From: CAVRIA01 sp963721115
GTDB taxonomy: Bacteria > Desulfobacterota > Binatia > HRBIN30 > CADEER01
Reading direction: 5' to 3'
Assembly: GCA_963721115.1 (NCBI GenBank)
Contig: CAVRIA010000017.1
Coordinates: forward strand, 124,001 to 188,000
Length of the DNA: 64,000 nt
The translations under genes were made by a program, and so were the position numbers. This document shows, piece by piece, positions 36,816 to 47,977 of the stretch. The number at the start of each line of letters is the position of its first letter. Position 1 is the stretch's first letter. Below the pieces are notes generated by a model, which worked only from the letters and a program-made list of their open reading frames with translations, had not been told where the DNA came from and ran no database searches.

Positions 36816-36927
36816 GTGGCCGACGTCTCGCAGCTCCTCCTCACAGCCGCTACGAATTCGAGAAACGAGAGGGTTCCGCCGGGGCCTGGGATGCTTTGTG
36901 CCGCCTCCCGGCGTCGAACAGCAAGAG

Positions 36928-37360
36928 ATGGATTTAACCCCTGATTATACGTTACTGGTTGAGGTCATCACCTTCATCGCGCTCTGGTTCGGCTTGACCA
37001 AGCTGGTCTTCGAGCCCATGCGCCGCGTGCTCGACGATCGCGAAGAACGCACTGTCGAAGCGGAGGCTCAGGCCGCGCATCTGTACGCCGACGCGCAGAC
37101 CGTCCAGGACGACTACGAGAAAACGCTGCACGACATGCGCGTCGAGCTCTCACAAGAATCCCTCGCCGCGCGCGGCCCGCATGCAGGAGGACCAGGCACG
37201 CACTCTGGCGGAGGCGCGCGCCGCCGGTGCCGAGCAGCTCGCCGCGACCCGCGCGGCCCTGGCGGAGCAGGTGCGCCAAGCACGCCAAACCCTGGCGGGC
37301 GAAGCCCAACAGGTCGCCGCGGCGATGCTGGCGCGTGTCACCGTGGGGGACCCGGGATGA
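36928..37360 (+). CDS. ATP synthase b' subunit, reading frame broken once
   Basis: From ATG 36928 (MDLTPDYTLLVEVITFIALWFGLTKLVFEPMRRVLDDRE), one membrane helix and then a long peripheral-stalk coiled coil. The frame changes by one extra base at about 37150-37180; after it ARMQEDQARTLAEARAAGAEQLAATRAAL and further coiled coil runs to TGA 37358-37360. Read this way the protein has about 143 residues, normal for a b'-type subunit, and its stop overlaps the next ATG. Because the ATP synthase is normally essential, a sequence error is more likely than a real mutation. Confidence 0.85.
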
Positions 37361-37920
37361 CCCGCGCTCTCGCAGCTCTTCTCTTCGCCTTCCTGCCGGA
37401 AATCGCTCTCGCCGCCGAAGAAGCCCACCACACGGCGCCGCACGGCGTGCCGTGGGGCAAGCTCTTCTTCATGACGGTCAACTTCGCCATCTTCTACTTG
37501 ATCCTCCGCCGATTCGTCTATCCCCTGATCGCCGACTGGTTGCACGAGCGCCGTGCCCGTGTCGTCGCGGATCTCGAGCGCGCAGCAGCGGCCAAACGGG
37601 CCGCCGAAGCCCTGCAGGCCGAGTGGAAGAAGCGGCTCGCGGATCTCGGCGCCGAGCTGGACGAGATGCGCCGCCAGGCGCAGGCCGAGCTCGCCACCGA
37701 GCGCGAACAGATTCTCAATGCGGCACGCCGCACCGCGGAGGCCATCCGCCGCGACGCCGAGCGCGACGCCGAACAGGAGCTGCGCAACGCCCAGGCGCTA
37801 CTGCGCGCCGAGGTCGCAAAGCACGCGCTCGCCATCGCCTCCCGGCTCGCCGAAGAGCGCCTGACGCCTGACGACCGGCAGCGCTTCGTGAACGACTTCA
37901 TCCGGCAGGTGCACGCATGA
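37357..37920 (+). CDS. atpF: ATP synthase b subunit
   Basis: 187 residues from ATG 37357. N-terminal signal-like helix (RALAALLFAFLPEIALAAEE), a common feature of deltaproteobacterial b subunits, then the membrane anchor GKLFFMTVNFAIFYLILRRF, then an Arg/Glu/Ala coiled coil and the delta-binding end LTPDDRQRFVNDFIRQV. Forms the peripheral stalk with b'. The start overlaps the b' stop, and the stop overlaps the atpH ATG (ATGA). Confidence 0.93.
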   Translation: MTRALAALLFAFLPEIALAAEEAHHTAPHGVPWGKLFFMTVNFAIFYLILRRFVYPLIADWLHERRARVVADLERAAAAKRAAEALQAEWKKRLADLGAELDEMRRQAQAELATEREQILNAARRTAEAIRRDAERDAEQELRNAQALLRAEVAKHALAIASRLAEERLTPDDRQRFVNDFIRQVHA

Positions 37921-38462
37921 CCGGCTCGATCGCGCGCCGCTACGCCAAAGCCATCTTCTCACTCGCCGGCGACGAGGGTGCGCGCGAAGAGATCGGCGAG
38001 GAGCTGGCCAATCTGGCCGCTGTCGCCTCCGACCCCGAAATCGGTGCCACGCTGGCCAATCCCCTTCTCGCGGCAGCGACGCGCAAAGCCATCGCCACGA
38101 CGCTCGCCGAACAGCTCTCCGTGCGACCGACCACACACAACTTCCTTCTGCTCCTCGCCGATCACCAGCGCCTCGACCAATTGGCGGGCATCAGCGCCCA
38201 TTACCGACGTCTGCTCGATCGTGCCCTCGGTCGCGTGCGCGCCAAGGTCATCTCGGCCGCACCCCTCGCCGAGCAAAGGAGCGCGCTGGTCGCCCGGCTG
38301 GAGAGCCTCACCGGACGGACCGTCCTGACCGAGGACCAAGTCGACCCCCGGCTCCTGGGCGGTGTGCTGGTCGAGGTCGAGGGCAAGGTTTACGACGGCA
38401 GCCTTCGCACCCAGCTGGAGCGGCTCGCCGCCAGCGTCGCCGGAGGTCGGACCTTCCTGTGA
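37917..38462 (+). CDS. atpH: ATP synthase delta subunit
   Basis: 181 residues, typical length. N-terminal helix bundle starts SIARRYAKAIFSLAGDEG; the C-terminal part has the conserved VDPRLLGGVLVEVEGKVYDGSLRTQLERL. Links the alpha3beta3 head to the b/b' stalk. Overlaps atpF by four bases. Confidence 0.95.
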   Translation: MTGSIARRYAKAIFSLAGDEGAREEIGEELANLAAVASDPEIGATLANPLLAAATRKAIATTLAEQLSVRPTTHNFLLLLADHQRLDQLAGISAHYRRLLDRALGRVRAKVISAAPLAEQRSALVARLESLTGRTVLTEDQVDPRLLGGVLVEVEGKVYDGSLRTQLERLAASVAGGRTFL

Positions 38463-38629
38463 CACCCGGCTCGCCGCCGCGTGCAGCGCGCCGTCACGAA
38501 TGATCGAGTAACGAGTTTGTAGGCATTGAAATCCCGACGGCAGTCGCGGGGGGCGGGCCCGGCGGCCGTTGGAGGCGGTTGGCGGCAAAGGCGGTGCCGA
38601 CCGGATCAAGGCAAGGAGAGGAGACAGCA

Positions 38630-40138
<1,509 letters not shown>

Positions 40139-40193
40139 CCCGCATGCCGCCGTCTCGGAGCGCCGCAACCGTCGATAGACCAGACGACCTCGC

Positions 40194-41054
40194 ATGGCTT
40201 CGCTAAAGAGCATCCGCAAGCGCATCGGCTCGGTCAAAAGCACCCAGCAGATCACCAAGGCGATGAAGATGGTCGCGGCCGCCAAGCTACGCCGTGCGCA
40301 GGAAGCGGCCACCGAGGCGCGCCCCTATGCCGAGAAGCTCGGCGCGCTCCTGCAGACCGTCGCCGCCCGGGTCGGGCCCGAGTCGCACCCACTTCTGGCC
40401 CAGCGCGAGCCCGAGGGCCACATCGACTTGGTGGTGGTCACCAGCGACCGCGGCCTGTGCGGCGGATACAATGCCAACCTCCTACGCCGCGCCGAGGTCT
40501 TCCTCGCTCAGCACGCCTCGGCGCAAGTACGCCTGACGCTGGTCGGCCGCAAGGGTCACGATTTCTACCGCAGGCGTCCGGTCGACATCCAGGAGCACCA
40601 CATCAACCTCGCCGCCGGCCCCGACCACGACCTCGCCGTCCGCATTGCGCTGCGAGTGGCTCGCGACTTCGCGGCCGGGGAAACGGACGCGGTTTATCTC
40701 CTGTACAGCCGTTTCCAGTCCGCCCTCTCCCAGGTTCCCACCGTCGAGCGCCTTCTGCCGGTCACCACACCCGACGGTGAGCAGCCCGGGATGGCGGAGT
40801 ACATCTACGAGCCCGACGCCGCCACCCTGCTGGATCGCCTCCTGGTTCAGTACATCACCACGCTGGTCCACCGGGCGTTCCTCGAAGCCGTCGCCAGCGA
40901 GCACGCCGCGCGTATGACCGCCATGGACAGCGCGACGTCAAACGCATCGGACATGATCGATCGCCTCACCCTGGCAATGAACCGAGCACGCCAGGCGGCG
41001 ATCACCAAGGAACTGATGGAGATCGTCTCGGGAGCGGAGTCGCTCAAAGGCTAA
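40194..41054 (+). CDS. atpG: ATP synthase gamma subunit
   Basis: 286 residues. N-terminal coiled-coil strand SLKSIRKRIGSVKSTQQITKAMKMVAAAKLRRAQ, DRGLCGGYNANLLR in the Rossmann part, and the C-terminal ATSNASDMIDRLTLAMNRARQAAITKEL...EIVSGAESL. The rotating shaft of F1. Confidence 0.97.
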   Translation: MASLKSIRKRIGSVKSTQQITKAMKMVAAAKLRRAQEAATEARPYAEKLGALLQTVAARVGPESHPLLAQREPEGHIDLVVVTSDRGLCGGYNANLLRRAEVFLAQHASAQVRLTLVGRKGHDFYRRRPVDIQEHHINLAAGPDHDLAVRIALRVARDFAAGETDAVYLLYSRFQSALSQVPTVERLLPVTTPDGEQPGMAEYIYEPDAATLLDRLLVQYITTLVHRAFLEAVASEHAARMTAMDSATSNASDMIDRLTLAMNRARQAAITKELMEIVSGAESLKG

Positions 41055-41085
41055 CCAACTAAACCCGCCGGAGGAGTACTCGAGA

Positions 41086-42492
41086 ATGAATGTCGGTAAG
41101 GTCACGCAGGTCATCGGTCCCGTCGTCGACGTGGAGTTTCCGGACGGCTCGATACCGCAGATCTACAACGCCTTGAAGGTCTCGAATCCCGCCATCAACG
41201 ATCAGCCGTGGAACCTCACGCTGGAGGTGGCGCAGCACCTCGGCGAGCAGACCGTGCGCTGCATCGCCATGGACGCCACGGAGGGACTGGTCCGCGATCA
41301 GGACGTGCAGGACACCGGAGACCAAATCAAGGTACCGGTCGGACCACAGACGCTCGGCCGGATCATCAACGTCATCGGCGAGCCGGTCGACGAGGCCGGA
41401 CCGATCGAGGCGCAGACGCACTATCCGATTCACCGTCCCGCGCCCTCCTTTACCGATCAGGCCACCGGCGTCGAGGCGTTCGAAACCGGCATCAAGGTCG
41501 TCGACCTCCTCGCTCCGTATTCTCGCGGCGGCAAGATCGGCCTCTTCGGCGGCGCCGGCGTCGGCAAGACTGTCATCATCATGGAGTTGATCAACAACGT
41601 CGCCAAGCAGCACGGCGGCTACTCCGTCTTCGGCGGCGTCGGTGAGCGCACTCGCGAGGGCAACGATCTGTGGCTGGAGATGCGCGAGTCGGGTGTCATC
41701 TCGCGCGCCGCGCTCGTCTACGGCCAGATGAACGAGCCGCCGGGAGCGCGCGCCCGCGTCGGACTGACCGCCCTGACCTCTGCCGAGTACTTCCGGGACG
41801 AGGAGGGGAAGGACGTCCTCCTCTTCATCGACAACATCTTCCGCTTCACACAGGCGAACTCCGAGGTGTCGGCACTCCTTGGTCGAATTCCCTCGGCCGT
41901 CGGCTACCAGCCGACGCTGGCGACCGACCTCGGCGAGCTCGAGGAGCGTATCACCACCACCAAGAAGGGATCGATCACCTCCGTGCAGGCGATCTACGTG
42001 CCCGCCGACGACCTCACCGACCCGGCGCCGGCGACCACCTTCGCGCACCTCGATGCGACGACCGTGCTGTCCCGTCAGATCGCCGAGCTCGGCATCTATC
42101 CCGCCGTCGACCCTCTCGATTCGACTTCGCGCATCCTCGATCCGAACATCGTCGGTGAGGAGCACTACAACGTCGCCCGCCAGGTCCAGGAGGTGCTGCA
42201 GCGCTACAAGGACCTGCAGGATATCATCGCCATCCTGGGCATGGACGAGTTGTCCGAAGAGGACAAGCGCGTCGTCGCACGCGCCCGCAAGATCCAGAAG
42301 TTTCTCTCCCAGCCGTTCAACGTCGCCGAGGCCTTCACCGGCCGGGCCGGCGTCTACGTGAAGCTGCCCGACACGATTCGCGGCTTCAAGGAGATCGTCG
42401 AAGGCAAGCTCGATGACGTCCCCGAGCAGGCCTTCTACATGATGGGCACCATCGAGTCCGTCCTCGAGAACGCCAAGAAGATGGCCGCCTGA
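41086..42492 (+). CDS. atpD: ATP synthase beta subunit
   Basis: 468 residues from ATG 41086, with GGAGG upstream. Catalytic P-loop GGAGVGKTVIIMELI, GERTREGNDLW (catalytic Glu), DEEGKDVLLFIDNIFR (Walker B) and the signature PAVDPLDSTS. Makes ATP in F1. Confidence 0.98.
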   Translation: MNVGKVTQVIGPVVDVEFPDGSIPQIYNALKVSNPAINDQPWNLTLEVAQHLGEQTVRCIAMDATEGLVRDQDVQDTGDQIKVPVGPQTLGRIINVIGEPVDEAGPIEAQTHYPIHRPAPSFTDQATGVEAFETGIKVVDLLAPYSRGGKIGLFGGAGVGKTVIIMELINNVAKQHGGYSVFGGVGERTREGNDLWLEMRESGVISRAALVYGQMNEPPGARARVGLTALTSAEYFRDEEGKDVLLFIDNIFRFTQANSEVSALLGRIPSAVGYQPTLATDLGELEERITTTKKGSITSVQAIYVPADDLTDPAPATTFAHLDATTVLSRQIAELGIYPAVDPLDSTSRILDPNIVGEEHYNVARQVQEVLQRYKDLQDIIAILGMDELSEEDKRVVARARKIQKFLSQPFNVAEAFTGRAGVYVKLPDTIRGFKEIVEGKLDDVPEQAFYMMGTIESVLENAKKMAA

Positions 42493-42541
42493 CGGCAGCG
42501 GCCACCGTGATGATCGACCGATCCGAAGCGGAGCTACACTG

Positions 42542-42949
42542 ATGGCGAACGACATCCAGTTGCGTATCGTGACGCCGCGCCGACAGGTGCTCGACGAGAC
42601 GGTGCTCGAGGTCACGGCACCCGGGACTTTGGGAGAGTTCGGCGTCCTTCCCAACCACGCGACCTTCCTCAGCTCGCTGGAGATAGGCCGGCTCAGCTAT
42701 CGGGACGCGCGCGGCCTGCGCCACCTCGCCGTGCGCGGCGGCTTCGCCGAGGTCTCGGACAACGTCATGACCGTCCTCGCCGATGCGGCCGAGCCTGGCG
42801 CGGAGGTCGATCCCGTCAGCGCCAGATCCGATCTCGCGGCCGCCGAGTCGGAGATGGGGCGTCTCTCCCCGCTCGATCCCGCCTACGAAGCCGCGGCGAC
42901 GGAGGCGCGCTGGGCCCAGGCGAGACTCGACGCGGCGCAAAAGGCTTGA
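42542..42949 (+). CDS. atpC: ATP synthase epsilon subunit
   Basis: 135 residues. Beta-sandwich with QLRIVTPRRQVLDETVLEVTAPGTLGEFGVLPNHATFLSSL, then the two-helix C-terminal hairpin. Controls rotation and ATP hydrolysis. Last gene of the F1/stalk operon; no atpB (a) or atpE (c) gene is in the window. Confidence 0.95.
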   Translation: MANDIQLRIVTPRRQVLDETVLEVTAPGTLGEFGVLPNHATFLSSLEIGRLSYRDARGLRHLAVRGGFAEVSDNVMTVLADAAEPGAEVDPVSARSDLAAAESEMGRLSPLDPAYEAAATEARWAQARLDAAQKA

Positions 42950-42980
42950 CCGCGCCGCGCTTGCGGCGGAAGGTGACGAG

Positions 42981-43646
42981 ATGAAGTACCTTCCACTCAA
43001 CGACGAGATCTACGACTACCTCGTCCGCCACGGCGACAATCAGGATCCCCTGCTGGCGGATCTCGCCCGCGAGACGGAGGCGCTGGGCCCCATCTCGCTC
43101 ATGCAGATCGCGCCCGAGCAGGGCACGCTCTTGTCGATCCTGACCCGCTCGATCGGCGCCAGGTCCGCGATCGAGATCGGCACCTTCACCGGTTACAGCG
43201 CCATCTGCATCGCGCGCGGCCTGGCGTCCGACGGCTGTCTGTTGTGTTGCGATCTCAGCGAGGAGTGGACCTCCATCGCCCGGCGCTTCTTCGAGCGCGC
43301 CGGTCTCTCCGACCGCATCAACCTGCGCATCGCGCCCGCCATCGAAACTCTGCGCGCCATGGCGCCCGACGTTTCCTTCGACTTCGCTTTCGTCGACGCC
43401 GACAAGGTCTCGTACCGGAAATACTACGAAGCCCTGCTGCCGCGCCTGCGCCCGAACGGTCTCATCGTCTTCGACAATGTCCTCTGGCAGGGCCAGGTAG
43501 TGGATCCCCACAACACGTCCGAAGACACGCGAGCGCTGCGTGAGCTGAACGACTTCGTCGTCCGCGACCAGCGCGTGCAGGCCGTCATGATCGGCGTCGC
43601 GGATGGACTGACCATCGCGCGAAAGCGCGCTCCGGGCGAGCCGTAG
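42981..43646 (+). CDS. Class I SAM-dependent O-methyltransferase (family 3)
   Basis: 221 residues from ATG 42981, with GGAAGGTGACGAG upstream. Shows IGARSAIEIGTFTGYSAICIARGL (SAM-binding motif I), LCCDLSEEWTSIAR (motif II) and FDFAFVDADKVSYRKYYEALLPRLRPNGLIVFDNVLW, the metal-binding VDADK and DN of caffeoyl-CoA O-methyltransferase-like enzymes. It methylates a catechol-type hydroxyl in known members; the substrate here is unknown. Follows atpC by 31 bases, so it may be read through from the ATP synthase operon. Confidence 0.9.
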   Translation: MKYLPLNDEIYDYLVRHGDNQDPLLADLARETEALGPISLMQIAPEQGTLLSILTRSIGARSAIEIGTFTGYSAICIARGLASDGCLLCCDLSEEWTSIARRFFERAGLSDRINLRIAPAIETLRAMAPDVSFDFAFVDADKVSYRKYYEALLPRLRPNGLIVFDNVLWQGQVVDPHNTSEDTRALRELNDFVVRDQRVQAVMIGVADGLTIARKRAPGEP

Positions 43647-43685
43647 CCGCGCCGGAAGAAGAGAGCAAAATCCGACGCCGGGAGG

Positions 43686-45146
43686 TCAATCGGCGGTCGC
43701 GAGAACGCGGCCGGGGTCGCACCCGTCGAGAGCGCTTCCGACCGACTTGAGCAGCTCGTCGATCGTCACTTGGCCGTCGTCGTTCTCATCCAGGATCGAG
43801 CAAGCGAGGAGGCTGCCCTCCCCGAGAGCGATCTTCACGCCGGTGACGAGCTCGTCGATGCTCACCTCGCCGTCGCCGCGGCAGTCGCCGGGGCACGATC
43901 CCCCCGGCAGAACGGCGACGTCGCCGAGCACATAGATCGGGCCGTCGTCCGACCGAAGGCGAACCTGCAGCCCCTTCTCGAGCGCCGGCGGCGTCACGTC
44001 CTGCCCGTCGCGGGAGAGAATTCGGACGTCCGCCTCCCTGGGCTCGAGGCGCCACTGCCCCGTCTGCTCCGACCAGAGGGCCGTCACCGGCCGCGCCGTC
44101 GTCTCGAACGTCAGGCCGTGCTCCCCCGCCCCGAGGGCGAGAGATGTGAAGCTCGTCGCATCCCCGAGCAGGCCCGTGAGCGCGGAGACTGACGTAAAGG
44201 CGGGCTTGGCGCCGAGATCGTGCTGAAGCAGTCCCCAGTGGGCCTCGATGTCGCCGGGGTCCGGATTCTCGGCGTCGCGGTCCTGGAACCAAACACTGCC
44301 GGCGAGGCCGATCTCGTAGTCGTGGAGCATCATCCGCACCGCATAGGACGCCTGTCGATCGAGGCTCACGGCCGGAAGGAAGTTGAGGCCGGTAGGCGGG
44401 GCGTCGGAGTCGTATGTGCTGTAGCCCCACTCGCCGCTCCACACGGGAAGAACGGTGCCGGCTTCCTGCATGGACTGCCGAATCTCGCTCACGGCCGCCG
44501 CGACGCTCTCGGGAGGCTCGGCGCGGTAGAAATGGGCGGTGACGCCATCCGCCAACTCCTGCGCGCCCGTGGCGAACAGTCGGCGCAGGAACTCCTGCCC
44601 TTCGATCCCGCCGAGCAGGGGAATGACGGCCGGCAGACCCATGAACGGTGCACCAATGAGGATGCGCCCCGACGGGTCCGCCTCGCGCAGGACGGGCGCC
44701 GCCGCCTCGATCAGCAGTGCGTACTGCGCCGCATCCGGAAGCACGCCGTCGCCGCTCCAGAACTGCGGAATGTTGGGCTCGTTCCAGATCTCCCACATGT
44801 GGCCCCGCCCGCCGTAGCGCCGCGCGGCGGCGCCGGCAAATGCGGCGAAAGCACGGCGCCCCTCATCGCTGGCGACCACCTGCGGCGGACCGTAGAGCGG
44901 GTTGCCGTAGTCGAGGATGAACAGGATCCGCTGTCCATCCGCCTCCGCCGCCTCGACGAAGTCGTCGTAGCCGCTGCCGGCGAAGTCGTAGACACCCGGC
45001 TCGCGTTCCACGTCTGACCAGCCGAGATCGTTGCGCAAAAACGTCACGCCCGCCTCGCGCAGCCGTTGCAGCAGCGCGGGGTCGACCGCCTCGCGCGAAC
45101 CGCCCATGTGGACATTCACGCCCACCGTCTGTCCGAACGGTTGCAT
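43686..45146 (-). CDS. Secreted GH-A clan glycoside hydrolase with dockerin-like EF-hands
   Basis: 486 residues from ATG 45144-45146. TIM-barrel glycosidase: NVHMGG, LRNDLGWSDVEREPGVYDF, WEIWNEPNIPQFW (acid/base Glu in NEPN) and PVWSGEWGYSTYDS (likely nucleophile Glu), as in GH39/GH5-type enzymes. A beta-sandwich follows, then two Ca2+-binding repeats, CPGDCRGDGEVSIDELVTGV and DENDDGQVTIDELLKSV, like dockerin or type-III EF-hands. Upstream in frame there is a signal-peptide-like stretch (VALLASIALCARSAPG) with no ATG, GTG or TTG in front of it, so the true start is unclear. No Lys/His haem or lipid motif is seen. Confidence 0.8.
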   Translation of the reverse strand: MQPFGQTVGVNVHMGGSREAVDPALLQRLREAGVTFLRNDLGWSDVEREPGVYDFAGSGYDDFVEAAEADGQRILFILDYGNPLYGPPQVVASDEGRRAFAAFAGAAARRYGGRGHMWEIWNEPNIPQFWSGDGVLPDAAQYALLIEAAAPVLREADPSGRILIGAPFMGLPAVIPLLGGIEGQEFLRRLFATGAQELADGVTAHFYRAEPPESVAAAVSEIRQSMQEAGTVLPVWSGEWGYSTYDSDAPPTGLNFLPAVSLDRQASYAVRMMLHDYEIGLAGSVWFQDRDAENPDPGDIEAHWGLLQHDLGAKPAFTSVSALTGLLGDATSFTSLALGAGEHGLTFETTARPVTALWSEQTGQWRLEPREADVRILSRDGQDVTPPALEKGLQVRLRSDDGPIYVLGDVAVLPGGSCPGDCRGDGEVSIDELVTGVKIALGEGSLLACSILDENDDGQVTIDELLKSVGSALDGCDPGRVLATAD

Positions 45147-45334
45147 ACCCGTACCACGAGGCGTCTGTCCAGGTGCGGATCGGGCGCAGAGGGCAATCGA
45201 GGCCAGCAGCGCGACCCAGGTGCAGCTGACCTGGCGCCAGCAGCCGACGCAGGTTCCCGATGCTGCGATCTGGCAATCGTTAAATCGTGTAGTGGTCGTG
45301 CAGGGCTCCTCGTCTGTGCCGCCGGCGTCGTCCC

Positions 45335-45378
45335 AAAAAAAGAGGCAGCACGGCGGGCTCGGCCGCTGTGCTGCCTCT
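45335..45378 (-). terminator. Intrinsic terminator of the 45406-46518 gene
   Basis: An 11-bp perfect stem (45341-45351 with 45368-45378) with a 16-base GC-rich loop is followed on the minus strand by T7 (45335-45341 as A on plus). It ends the upstream gene and isolates the glycosidase gene. Confidence 0.9.
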
Positions 45379-45405
45379 GAAATCAATCCAGGTACGGGCG
45401 CGTGA

Positions 45406-46518
45406 CTACTGCGCCTTGCCCTTGAACAGCTCCGCCTGGTTCTTCTTGATGTCTCCGCGTGTCGAAGGTCGAGCCCCAGCACTTCCCGTTGTCGCTGTTG
45501 ACGAGCTGGACGTCGACCGGAAGGGTGAGCGGCGGCGTGATGGTGGGCAAATTGTCTCCCTTTCCTTTGACCAGGGCCTTGGCCTTCCCCGCTGTCCCGC
45601 TCTTCAGAATGATCTTCTGAATGCCGTCCTCGGTGCCGAGCTTGTCCTTGTACTTGAAGCCCTTGCTTCCGATCAGCGACCACGCCGGCATGCCGGGTGG
45701 CACGCCGGGGCTGGCGATCAGCGAGCCGTTCTCGTACACGCACAAGGCGTACTTCGCCGTGCTGCTCGGATCCTCGAAGTCCATTCGGGTCGTCGCGTCG
45801 CCCTTGATCCACTTCCAGATCAGCTTGTCCTTCGAGTCGGGGCTCTTGTCCTTGACGATCAGGATCGACTTGCCCGCCGCCAGGCAATCGAGGCGGGGGC
45901 TGGCGGGGCACAGAGAGTAGGTGACGGTGATCGAGATGTGGTCGACCAGCGCCAGGTCGACACTGTCGGTCGACCGAGACGACCACGCCGAAATCGCTGC
46001 CGTTGATATCGGCCGCCGTCCAAGTCTCCCCCCACAAATCCGCACTCCCGCCATAGTTGAAGACGGCGTCGGTCAGAGGGCCAGGTCCCGGCCATCGCGC
46101 GCTCCGTCGACCCGACCACGCCGCCCTTCACGATCCGCACCCGGGAGTCTTCGATCATGCCGAAGCCCGAGTGCTTTTCGATGTCCACCTGGATCCCTTC
46201 GATCACGGCTGGGGCGGGAATCGAGAAGCCGAAGCTGGTGGCCTTCAGGTAATGCGTCGGGGAGCCCCCAGGGGCTACCTGGGCCCACGCGTCGTTGCTC
46301 GTCGCCGCGTCTCCGGGGTTGGTCCAGGTTCCGCTTCCTCCGGAGCTGGGGTCGTCGACCAGCGCTCCGGGGTCGTTTGGGCCCTGAGAATCGGCGGTGG
46401 CGGGAGCCGACAGCCCGGTCGACAGCAGCGCAGTCGAAAGAACCGCGACGGCGGCCCATCGCCTGGTGGCGGCCCGCGACCGCCCTCTGGTCCGGAATGC
46501 AGAAAGGCGCAAGTCCAT
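45406..46518 (-). CDS. Secreted lineage-type protein, reading frame broken three times
   Basis: One protein is spread over three frames from ATG 46516-46518 to TAG 45406-45408. Signal peptide (WAAVAVLSTALLSTGLSAPATA); a jelly-roll domain with YLKATSFGFSIPAPAVIEGIQVDIEKHS, DSRVRIVKGG, then WGETWTAADINGSDFGVVVSVD and LVDHISITVTYSL; then a C-terminal domain (KSILIVKDKSPDSKDKLIWKW ... GFKYKDKLGTEDGIQKI, CWGSTFDT, DIKKNQAELFKGKAQ). Changes fall near 46080, 45974 and 45457, each worth one extra base. Family motifs resume exactly after each, so the gene was intact recently or is intact and miscalled. Function unknown; probably surface or extracellular. Confidence 0.75.
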
Positions 46519-46585
46519 TTGATTCCCTCCCCTTTGTGGTACGACGGCTCGGTTGACCGGCCCGAAAGGACGGTCTGTCTAGGGG

Positions 46586-46613
46586 ACTAGCGCAGTGGTA
46601 ATCCGATTGTCAA
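46586..46613 (-). promoter_or_regulatory. Candidate promoter of the 45406-46518 gene
   Basis: On the minus strand TTGACA (46608-46613) with a 16-base spacer to GCTAGT (46586-46591). A start near 46579 gives a leader of about 60 bases to ATG 46518. The -10 is poor. Confidence 0.4.
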
Positions 46614-46618
46614 TTAGG

Positions 46619-46658
46619 AAAAACCCCTCGGCGGTTCGAGACGGGCGCCGAAAAGGGG
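46619..46658 (-). terminator. Intrinsic terminator of the 46731-47555 gene
   Basis: Stem CGGCG/CGCCG (46629-46633 with 46646-46650), extended by CCCC/GGGG, followed on the minus strand by T5 (46619-46623). It lies six bases before the -35 box of the next gene. Confidence 0.75.
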
Positions 46659-46730
46659 GCGACGCGTGGGGATCGTGACGGGCTCGGATGGGTCCGTTTC
46701 GGGCGCGTTCCGCAGCGCCGTGGCCTCCGC

Positions 46731-47555
46731 TCAGGACACCGAGGCCAGCTTGTACATGGTGAACGAGCCGCCGAACTGCAACGGGAGTGGGGTACCGCCT
46801 CCGGCGGCGATGAAGCCCATGAGGTGATCGCCCTTGACGATGCCGTCCTGGTCCGACTTCACTCCGTAGACCGTCTGGCGCTGGATGAGCTGCGAGACCC
46901 TCGCCCCGGCCGGGATGTTGTCGCGCGGCTTGAAGTTTTCGACGATCTTGATTCCGAACAGGCTGCCTTTGAGCACGTTGTCGAGGATCTGGTTTTTCTG
47001 GGCGAAAGCGTCGTCGAACTTGTCGGGCGCGACCACGGAGTACTCGATCTTGCCGTAGAGAAACTCCTGAATGCTCTTTTCCTTCGCCTTGGGCAGCTCG
47101 GACCACTGCTTGCCGAGGGCCTTTCGCATCTCCTCGCTCGGATCCCAGCTGGCCAGCGTCTGGTTGGCTTTCTGGAGTGATTCTCGGACGTCCTGCGGCA
47201 TCTGGACATCCAGGAGGTGGAGCTCCAGTCCCTTCTTGCCGTCCGTGATCTTCAGCAGCTCGGGGAAGGTCTTGTACTTGCCCGGTGCGAGCTGCGCGTG
47301 GGTCACGAGCAGCCATACGCCCCGCAGATCGCTCTTGATCTTCCCCTCCACGGAGGTGCTCTCTTCGAACGGCCCGGTCGGCGCCGGTGGCACGCGCGGC
47401 CGGCCCTTCGGTTTCTGTTGGCTCGCTTGCTCCTGCTTCGCCGCGCCTTTGGCTGCGGCGTCTTCGGCGCCCGAGGCGGCGGGGACCACGAGCCCCAGGG
47501 TGAGGATCAGGGCGGCGACGCATTCGATACGGCGGGAGGGGTTTTTCGGCGACAT
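46731..47555 (-). CDS. Secreted protein of unknown function
   Basis: 274 residues from ATG 47553-47555 (MSPKNPSRRIECVAALILTLGLVVPAASGAED), with AAGG just upstream. A clear signal peptide is followed by a Lys/Gln/Pro-rich linker (about residues 33-70) and a globular domain (WLLVTHAQLAPGKYKTFPELLKI ... GGSFTMYKLASV). The frame is open 64 codons further up, but that part is Arg/Pro-rich and lacks a signal. No cysteine in the mature part except none seen in the core, and no family recognised. Stands alone between its own promoter and terminator. Confidence 0.6.
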   Translation of the reverse strand: MSPKNPSRRIECVAALILTLGLVVPAASGAEDAAAKGAAKQEQASQQKPKGRPRVPPAPTGPFEESTSVEGKIKSDLRGVWLLVTHAQLAPGKYKTFPELLKITDGKKGLELHLLDVQMPQDVRESLQKANQTLASWDPSEEMRKALGKQWSELPKAKEKSIQEFLYGKIEYSVVAPDKFDDAFAQKNQILDNVLKGSLFGIKIVENFKPRDNIPAGARVSQLIQRQTVYGVKSDQDGIVKGDHLMGFIAAGGGTPLPLQFGGSFTMYKLASVS

Positions 47556-47717
47556 ATCCTTGCAACCTCGAATCTTGGATTTTGGTTGGAGTCGTACGGG
47601 CGCTATCGGGGCTCGGCCCGTCGACCGGCCGCGTTCGAAGAGCTTTCCCGGCAACCGAGAGGCGCGTGCGGGTGGTTTCTCGCACTGGGGTGACGGAAGC
47701 GAGTCATCGTAGGCAGT

Positions 47718-47747
47718 ACTAAATGTTGACGGCTGCGGGAAAGTCAA
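47718..47747 (-). promoter_or_regulatory. Candidate promoter of the 46731-47555 gene
   Basis: Minus-strand TTGACT (47742-47747), an 18-base spacer and TTTAGT (47718-47723). The leader to ATG 47555 would be about 155 bases. Confidence 0.4.
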
Positions 47748-47977
47748 TACTTCGTTGCGCGCCTTTGGTAGCGCGGTCTTTCAGGGGACAGAGGGTACCA
47801 ACGACGCGGCCACATCCTGCCGTTCCTCCTGGGCGCGAGACACAGGGAGAGAGGCCCCGGGCTGCGCGCGCGGCTCTTTGCCATCGTCGGGCAACAGTGG
47901 TATCGACTTGCGAGCTTTCCGCTGTCGGCCGTCCGCACGCATCGGCGCCGGCGGCGGGCTGGAGGAGGAGCGCATCG

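Noticed and set aside
37150..37180. Programmed +1 frameshift in the b' subunit
   Set aside because: No known slippery codon plus stop arrangement is seen, and the same kind of change occurs in unrelated genes, which favours sequence error.
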